64,000 bases of DNA from Veillonellaceae bacterium (GTDB lineage: Bacteria; Bacillota_C; Negativicutes; UBA1444): NCBI GenBank assembly GCA_012798135.1, contig JAAZNU010000021.1, positions 199,797-263,796 on the forward strand, read 5' to 3'. A model generated the notes under the pieces. The model had not been told where the DNA came from. It saw nothing but the letters and a program-made list of their open reading frames with translations, and ran no database searches. Both the position numbers and the translations under genes were made by a program. Below, in pieces: positions 54,866-64,000 of the stretch; position 1 is the first letter of the stretch, and each line of letters starts with the position of its first letter.

Positions 54866-55468
54866 ATGAATAACTTTCCTGACAATAATGCCTCCCTACC
54901 GAACCCTGACAGTTCGGGCAGGGAGGCTTCGCTATGTCCAGATTTCACCGCCATCGACTTTGAGACCGCCAATCCATTGATGGACAGCGCCTGCCAGCTC
55001 GGGCTGGCGGTCGTTCAAAACGGCATTGTCGTCGAACGGCGGGACTGGCTGATCTGCCCACCGACCGAACGGTTCGATTTCACCTACATTCACGGAATCA
55101 GCTGGCGGGACGTGGCGGACGCTCCCGATTTTCGCCAACTGTGGCCGGAGATCAGGCCCTATCTGGCGGAGCGGGTGATCGCCGCGCACAACGTGAGTTT
55201 CGACATCAACGTGTTTTTCGCCCTGATCAAGCGCTACCGGATCGAATACTGGCAAGGCGGTACGATCGACTCCGTTACCGTGGCCCGGCGGATCTGGCCG
55301 CACCTGCCGAACCATCAGCTCAGTACGGTCGCTGGGCATCTACAGATCCCGCTCGATCATCACGACGCCGCCAGCGATGCCAATGCTTGCGCCGAAATCA
55401 TCCGTCAGGCCGAAGCGTGCCAGGCCGGCATCGCCAAACGAGTCATGCGCTGGTATGGAAAACGATAA
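54866..55468 (+). CDS. DEDDh 3'-5' exonuclease (DNA polymerase III epsilon-like)
   Basis: The 200-residue protein has the ExoI motif FTAIDFETAN, ExoII HNVSFDINVFF and ExoIIIepsilon LDHHDAASDANACAEI, giving the D-E-D-D-H set. It probably trims DNA or RNA in repair. The start is ATG 54866 (AGGTGA upstream); the GTG at 54857 lies at that site. About 25 residues precede the first motif, more than usual, and their coding DNA forms a strong hairpin (54890-54927). Confidence 0.88.
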   Translation: MNNFPDNNASLPNPDSSGREASLCPDFTAIDFETANPLMDSACQLGLAVVQNGIVVERRDWLICPPTERFDFTYIHGISWRDVADAPDFRQLWPEIRPYLAERVIAAHNVSFDINVFFALIKRYRIEYWQGGTIDSVTVARRIWPHLPNHQLSTVAGHLQIPLDHHDAASDANACAEIIRQAEACQAGIAKRVMRWYGKR

Positions 55469-55503
55469 AAGTCGTTGGCCGTCCACAAAAAAAGACCGCA
55501 CCG

Positions 55504-55544
55504 AATCGACTGACAGGCATATGTCAGTCGATTTTGTTATTTTG
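55504..55544 (+). terminator. Terminator after the exonuclease gene
   Basis: AATCGACTGACA (55504-55515) / TGTCAGTCGATT (55522-55533), 6-nt loop, then TTGTTATTTTG. Confidence 0.9.
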
Positions 55545-55727
55545 CGCTGCCTGCACAGGCTCACTATCCATCCAAACAGTCGCTTTAGTAACATCGGTGC
55601 GAATTTGCACAAAAAATATCCTGACTCGAGCAGGAACTGATAGAAAATGGTAGAAATGGTTTCTTTGGTAGGCTATGGGGATGTGCGAAGCGCCGCCTTG
55701 ACGACCCAATAAAAACGAGAGATACCT
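55545..55727. other. Intergenic stretch without a recognisable gene
   Basis: Between the exonuclease terminator and the 21-bp repeat array I see no supported gene, RNA or promoter. Short frames lack ribosome binding sites. Confidence 0.5.
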
Positions 55728-55811
55728 CCAGGGTAAAATCTTTGCCGGCGGGGGAAAACTTTTTACCCTCGAGGGCAAACTTCTTACCCCCGGGGGTAAA
55801 TACTTTTCCCC
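55728..55811. repeat. Four tandem 21-bp repeats, each a 17-bp dyad, upstream of the cas operon
   Basis: Four adjoining 21-bp units occupy 55728-55748, 55749-55769, 55770-55790 and 55791-55811. Each fits GGG-n-AAA-n3-TTT-n-CCC with few mismatches, a dyad centred in the unit. A fifth, degenerate copy lies at 55872-55888. The period is two helical turns, as for dimers bound side by side. Candidate -10 hexamers (TATAGA 55821, TATACA 55830) follow directly. It looks like a regulatory array for the cas genes; the binding protein is unknown. Confidence 0.8.
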
Positions 55812-55992
55812 GAACTATCCTATAGAACTTATACAAGTAACTTACCCATGGAAGGGAACGTATTAAATTAGGGGCAAAATTCTTGCTATAGGAAAATTTT
55901 TCAAAAAGCGTTCACAAACGAAAAAAGTGACGATAATGGAGTGGGGAGAAGGGGACGTTTGGTAATGACCGGCACAGTTGGGAGGCTAAATA

Positions 55993-60684
<4,692 letters not shown>

Positions 60685-60698
60685 AAAGGGTGAATATG

Positions 60699-61556
60699 AT
60701 GAGCAAAATTTTGGACAAGCGCTATGAATTCGTTCTGTTCTTCGAAGTGGAAAATGGCAATCCAAATGGTGATCCGGATGCCGGGAATATGCCGCGAATT
60801 GATCCGGAAACCAGCCATGGTCTGGTGACGGATGTGTGCCTGAAGCGCAAAGTCCGTAATTATATCGATCTCGTTAAGGGTGGAAATGCTCCCTACGATA
60901 TTTATGTCCGTGAAAATGCGGTTCTCAACAACGTTAATCTGGAAGCATACAAAGAGTTAGGCATAAAACCTGAACCCAAAAAACTACCCAAGGATGATCC
61001 TTTGGCGCCAATAAAATATATGTGCAATCGATTTTTTGACATTCGCGCTTTTGGCGCAGTGATGACGACTGAAGTAAATTGCGGTCAGGTTCGCGGACCG
61101 ATTCAATTTGGCTTTGCCAAGAGTCTGGATCCCATCGTGCCGCAGGAAGTGACAATCACCCGTATGGCGGTCACCAATGAAAAGGACGCGGAGAAAGAAC
61201 GGACCATGGGCCGCAAACATATTGTGCCGTATGCATTATACCGCGCCGAAGGGTATGTTTCTGCGCCGTTGGCAGAGAAAACCAACTTTAGCGATGAGGA
61301 TCTAGCATTATTTTGGGATGCCCTGCTAAATATGTTTGAACATGACCATTCGGCGGCGCGGGGACGGATGGCCAGCAGGAAGCTCATCATTTTCGAACAT
61401 GAATCTCGGCTGGGCAATGCGCCGGCACACAAGTTGTTTGAACTTGTTTTAACAAAGCGAAAAGATTGTAGTGCACCGCCTCGGGCGTTTGCCGATTATG
61501 AAATTGTTATTGATAAAGCAAACAAACCCGACGGCGTAACGATTTTAGAAAAATGA
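60699..61556 (+). CDS. cas7c: Type I-C Cascade backbone Cas7
   Basis: The 285-residue Csd2-family protein has FEVENGNPNGDPDAGNMPRI and TDVCLKRKVRNYI, hallmarks of the family. It polymerises along the crRNA. GAAAGGG upstream fits ATG 60699 (ATG 60696 and GTG 60690 are alternatives). Its end overlaps cas4 by 4 bp. Confidence 0.96.
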   Translation: MSKILDKRYEFVLFFEVENGNPNGDPDAGNMPRIDPETSHGLVTDVCLKRKVRNYIDLVKGGNAPYDIYVRENAVLNNVNLEAYKELGIKPEPKKLPKDDPLAPIKYMCNRFFDIRAFGAVMTTEVNCGQVRGPIQFGFAKSLDPIVPQEVTITRMAVTNEKDAEKERTMGRKHIVPYALYRAEGYVSAPLAEKTNFSDEDLALFWDALLNMFEHDHSAARGRMASRKLIIFEHESRLGNAPAHKLFELVLTKRKDCSAPPRAFADYEIVIDKANKPDGVTILEK

Positions 61557-62242
61557 TGACTGGCGATGAAGATGACCTGCTGCTGCTTTCAGGAATCCAA
61601 CATATGGCTTTTTGCGAGCGGCAGTGGGCGCTCATCCATATCGAACAGGTATGGGCGGAAAATGTGCGAACCGTGGAAGGCAAACATTTGCATGAACACG
61701 CCGATGATCCGTTTTTTGATGAGACGCGAAATAATCTTCGGGTGGTGCGCGGCATGCCGGTCGTTTCACAACGGCTCGGACTGCGTGGCGTTGCCGACGT
61801 GGTGGAATTTTACCGAAACGACACTTTTGTCGACGGCCAGACTTGTAGATTGGATGATCGTTCGGGTTGGTGGAAGCCGGTCCCGATCGAATACAAACGC
61901 GGCAAGCCCAAACCCGACGATCGGGACGCCGTGCAAGTCTGCGCCCAGGCTATGGCGCTCGAAGAAATGCTGAATGTTCACATTTCCGAAGGGGCGGTTT
62001 ACTATGCCCAAGTCCGGCGTCGCGAGCCGATCATTCTTGACGAAACGCTGCGGACCCATACGACGAATTTGGCGCTGCGGATGCACGAACTGGTTCGGCA
62101 AGGGTTGACCCCGAAAGCTCCCAAGGGAAAACACTGTTCACAATGTTCCTTGATCGAGCAATGCCAGCCGAACTGGATGTTGAAGCATCATTCCGTCAAA
62201 AACTATCTTGACCGGATGTGCCGGATGGAGGTGAGTGATTGA
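61553..62242 (+). CDS. cas4: CRISPR-associated exonuclease Cas4
   Basis: The 229-residue RecB-type nuclease has an N-terminal cysteine in MAFCERQWALIH, the nuclease core with IEYKRGKPKPDDRDAVQVCAQAM, and a C-terminal cysteine cluster CSQCSLIEQC. The four cysteines bind 4Fe-4S. Cas4 trims prespacers and checks the PAM with Cas1-Cas2. It overlaps both neighbouring cas genes by 4 bp. Confidence 0.95.
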   Translation: MMTGDEDDLLLLSGIQHMAFCERQWALIHIEQVWAENVRTVEGKHLHEHADDPFFDETRNNLRVVRGMPVVSQRLGLRGVADVVEFYRNDTFVDGQTCRLDDRSGWWKPVPIEYKRGKPKPDDRDAVQVCAQAMALEEMLNVHISEGAVYYAQVRRREPIILDETLRTHTTNLALRMHELVRQGLTPKAPKGKHCSQCSLIEQCQPNWMLKHHSVKNYLDRMCRMEVSD

Positions 62243-63270
62243 GGCGCTTATTAAACACGCTGTATGTGACGATACCTGAATCCTATCTCGCCTGTGACGG
62301 GGAAAATGTCTTGATCAAAGTTCAAAATGAAGTGAAATTCCGGGTTCCGGTGCATAACCTGGAAGGGATCGTTTGTTTTGGCTTTGCCGGCGCATCGCCC
62401 AAGCTGATGAAGTTGTGTTGTGAACGGAATGTCGCGTTATCGTTCCTGTCCGAGTACGGAGGCTTTATGGGCCGGGTATCCGGCAAAGTGTCAGGCAATG
62501 TGCTGTTGCGGCGAACCCAGTATCGTTGGGCGGATGATGCGACGATTTCCACCCGGATGGCGCAGCGGTTTATCGCCGCGAAAATTGTGAACAGCCGGGC
62601 GTTGTTGCACCGGGCTCTGCGCGATCATGTCGATGTTGTGGAGATCGAGCCGCTGGAACGGGCGATCGGTTTGATGGCGGGGATGATGACCCGTTTGGGT
62701 GATGCTTCTTCCGGGGATGTGATCCGGGGAATCGAAGGGGAAGCAGCCAATGTATACTTCGCTAATTTTAATCAGATGCTGTTGGCGCAGCAGGATGCCT
62801 TTCGGTTGAAAGACCGGAACCGAAGACCGCCAACAGACCCCATGAATGCGTTGTTGTCCTTTCTGTATACGCTGCTGGCGCACGAGGCAACCGCTGCCTT
62901 AGAAAGTGTTGGCCTTGATCCGCAGGTCGGCTTTTTGCATCGGGATCGCCCCGGGAGAGCAAGCTTGGCATTGGATTTGATGGAGGAGATGCGGCCGCAC
63001 TTTGCGGATCGATTGGCCTTGACGTTGGTAAATCGTCGGCAAATTACAGGGAAAGGGTTCGTGGTCAAGGAAAGCGGCGCGGTGATCATGGATGACGAGA
63101 CGCGAAAAGAAGTGCTGAACGCCTGGCAAAAGCGCAAGCAGGAAGAAATCACTCATCCGTATCTGGAAGAGAAAATACCGTTGGGATTGGTGCCCTATGC
63201 GCAGGCCATGTTGTTGGCACGGCACATGCGGGGCGATCTGGAGGATTATCCGCCGTTTTTCTGGAAATGA
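62239..63270 (+). CDS. cas1: CRISPR integrase Cas1
   Basis: The 343-residue protein starts at TTG 62239, overlapping the cas4 stop, with GGAGGTGAG before it. Metal-ligand regions are visible: IRGIEGEAANVYF (Glu), GFLHRDRPGR (His) and ALDLMEEMRP (Asp/Glu). LSFLYTLLAHEATAALESVGLDPQVG is typical of type I Cas1. It integrates spacers with Cas2. Confidence 0.97.
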   Translation: MRRLLNTLYVTIPESYLACDGENVLIKVQNEVKFRVPVHNLEGIVCFGFAGASPKLMKLCCERNVALSFLSEYGGFMGRVSGKVSGNVLLRRTQYRWADDATISTRMAQRFIAAKIVNSRALLHRALRDHVDVVEIEPLERAIGLMAGMMTRLGDASSGDVIRGIEGEAANVYFANFNQMLLAQQDAFRLKDRNRRPPTDPMNALLSFLYTLLAHEATAALESVGLDPQVGFLHRDRPGRASLALDLMEEMRPHFADRLALTLVNRRQITGKGFVVKESGAVIMDDETRKEVLNAWQKRKQEEITHPYLEEKIPLGLVPYAQAMLLARHMRGDLEDYPPFFWK

Positions 63271-63281
63271 GGTGATGCGAT

Positions 63282-63572
63282 ATGATGGTGTTAATCACAT
63301 ATGACGTGAGTGTCACGACGGATAGCGGCAAAGCCCGCTTGCGCAAGGTTGCGAAGCAGTGCGTCAACTATGGGCAACGGGTTCAAAATTCGGTGTTTGA
63401 ATGCTTGGTGGACCCAACCGAGTTCGCAGAATTGAGGCATCGACTTGAAAGCATTATCGATCCGGAAACGGATAGTTTGCGGTACTATTTCCTGGGAAGC
63501 AACTGGAAAAGTCGAGTTGAGCATGCCGGCGCAAAAACGGGTTACGATCCGGAAGGAATGATGATGGTGTAG
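63282..63572 (+). CDS. cas2: CRISPR-associated protein Cas2
   Basis: The 96-residue ferredoxin-fold protein begins MMVLITYDVSVTTDSGKARLRKVAKQC and has NYGQRVQNSVFECLVDPTEF, the Cas2 signature. It bridges Cas1 dimers during spacer capture. GAGGTGATG precedes the ATG. The array begins about 170 bp later. Confidence 0.97.
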   Translation: MMVLITYDVSVTTDSGKARLRKVAKQCVNYGQRVQNSVFECLVDPTEFAELRHRLESIIDPETDSLRYYFLGSNWKSRVEHAGAKTGYDPEGMMMV

Positions 63573-63740
63573 GTGCGAACCGGAAGTGTACATGTTTTTG
63601 CTGGCGCGTTCGCACCGCTGGAAAAATGGGAAGTTCAAGCGGAAATGGAAACGTTGGAAGGAGGTTTGCGATACATAAATAAGTAGGTTCGCAAAATCAT
63701 GTCGGAAACAGCATGATTTTTCCTTGGTTCGAAAATGACT
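63573..63740 (+). promoter_or_regulatory. CRISPR leader
   Basis: This 168-bp AT-rich gap between cas2 and the first repeat is the expected leader, carrying the array promoter and integration signals. GGTGCGAAC (63572-63580) and GTTCGCACC (63608-63616) form a 9-bp inverted repeat. AAATCATG (63697-63704) pairs with CATGATTT (63712-63719) nearer the array. Confidence 0.75.
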
Positions 63741-64000
63741 GTCGCGCCCCGCGCGGGCGCGTGGATTGAAACCGCTATTTGGCAAAGGAGATCCACAGAA
63801 TCATGTCGCGCCCCGCGCGGGCGCGTGGATTGAAACCCGGATTTTTGCCGGATCACCAGCCCCATAAGGTCGCGCCCCGCGCGGGCGCGTGGATTGAAAC
63901 GCTGATAATCAGTTGGCATTCCGCCGGGGTGATCGTCGCGCCCCGCGCGGGCGCGTGGATTGAAACCCATGTATGCTCCCCACCGAACGATAGCGGGACG
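63741..64000 (+). CRISPR. Type I-C CRISPR array (continues past the window)
   Basis: Four identical 32-bp repeats lie at 63741-63772, 63805-63836, 63869-63900 and 63935-63966; each begins GTCGCGCCCC, has an inner CGCGCGGGCGCG stem and ends GTGGATTGAAAC, the classic I-C repeat. Complete spacers are 63773-63804 (32 bp), 63837-63868 (32 bp) and 63901-63934 (34 bp); a fourth starts at 63967 and is cut by the window edge. Confidence 0.99.

Noticed and set aside
55585..55836. Minus-strand 83-codon frame with a 7-residue repeat across the 21-bp array
   Set aside because: The heptad pattern follows automatically because 21 is a multiple of three. The TTG start has no ribosome binding site, and the rest of the frame has no recognisable fold.

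Overview
The window looks like a chromosome segment of a Gram-negative-staining, low-to-mid-GC Firmicute of the Negativicutes (Sporomusaceae-like). This is inferred from a mixture of signals. Firmicute traits are the rplU-prp-rpmA-obgE order, an L27 with a Prp-cleaved leader, two S-box (SAM-I) riboswitches, a LytR-CpsA-Psr protein, CsoR, YqeK and YezD-like proteins. Outer-membrane traits are a TonB-dependent receptor and a MacAB-type efflux system. Genus cannot be settled from the sequence alone.

Layout. 1-12011 is housekeeping: the tail of a probable RNase E/G, L21 leader, rplU-prp-rpmA, obgE-proB-(VOC protein)-proA, a macAB-like efflux operon behind a promoter with three 11-bp-phased repeats, then nadD-yqeK-LCP-rsfS. 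12204-14805 holds a ferredoxin/ASKHA corrinoid-activator-like protein and a TauE/SafE permease. 14806-18603 is more AT-rich: a long non-coding leader, a ferritin-like diiron protein and a two-subunit 2-oxoacid:ferredoxin oxidoreductase. 18631-20104 holds a sorbosone-dehydrogenase-like lipoprotein and a SHOCT protein. 20175-27103 (minus strand) is metal and metalloid defence: csoR-copA-zntA, and a Cys-rich MarR regulator with an ArsM-ArsN2-like fusion. 27285-38890 is sensing and uptake: a double-domain ABC binding protein divergent from a TonB-dependent receptor, a chemoreceptor, an HD-GYP/REC protein and a DctB/DctD-like two-component system.

39058-45793 is sulfur and methionine metabolism: YjbQ, S-box + DUF2292 protein + MetQ, cysK, MetQ, S-box + metX + metY. 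45866-47448 is a selenium/sulfur-trafficking trio (YedE, TusA, DUF3343) divergent from a LysR regulator. 48565-51404 is a KDG/KDPG module (LacI-type regulator, aldolase, kinase). 51545-55468 holds an MBL-fold hydrolase, an RDD protein, bioY-bioB under probable BirA control and a DEDDh exonuclease. 55993-64000 is a complete type I-C CRISPR-Cas locus (cas3-cas5c-cas8c-cas7c-cas4-cas1-cas2, with an internal cas11c start) followed by an array that runs out of the window.

The least explained signal is an array of four tandem 21-bp units (55728-55811), each carrying a 17-bp dyad GGG-n-AAA-n3-TTT-n-CCC. It lies about 180 bp upstream of cas3 and ends where the -35 element of a cas promoter could lie; no known regulator of cas genes that I recognise fits it. 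Other points worth following are the Cys-rich MarR next to the arsenic gene, the tandem substrate-binding protein, the near-identical S-box pair and the long leader ending in a terminator-like hairpin before the ferritin-like gene.
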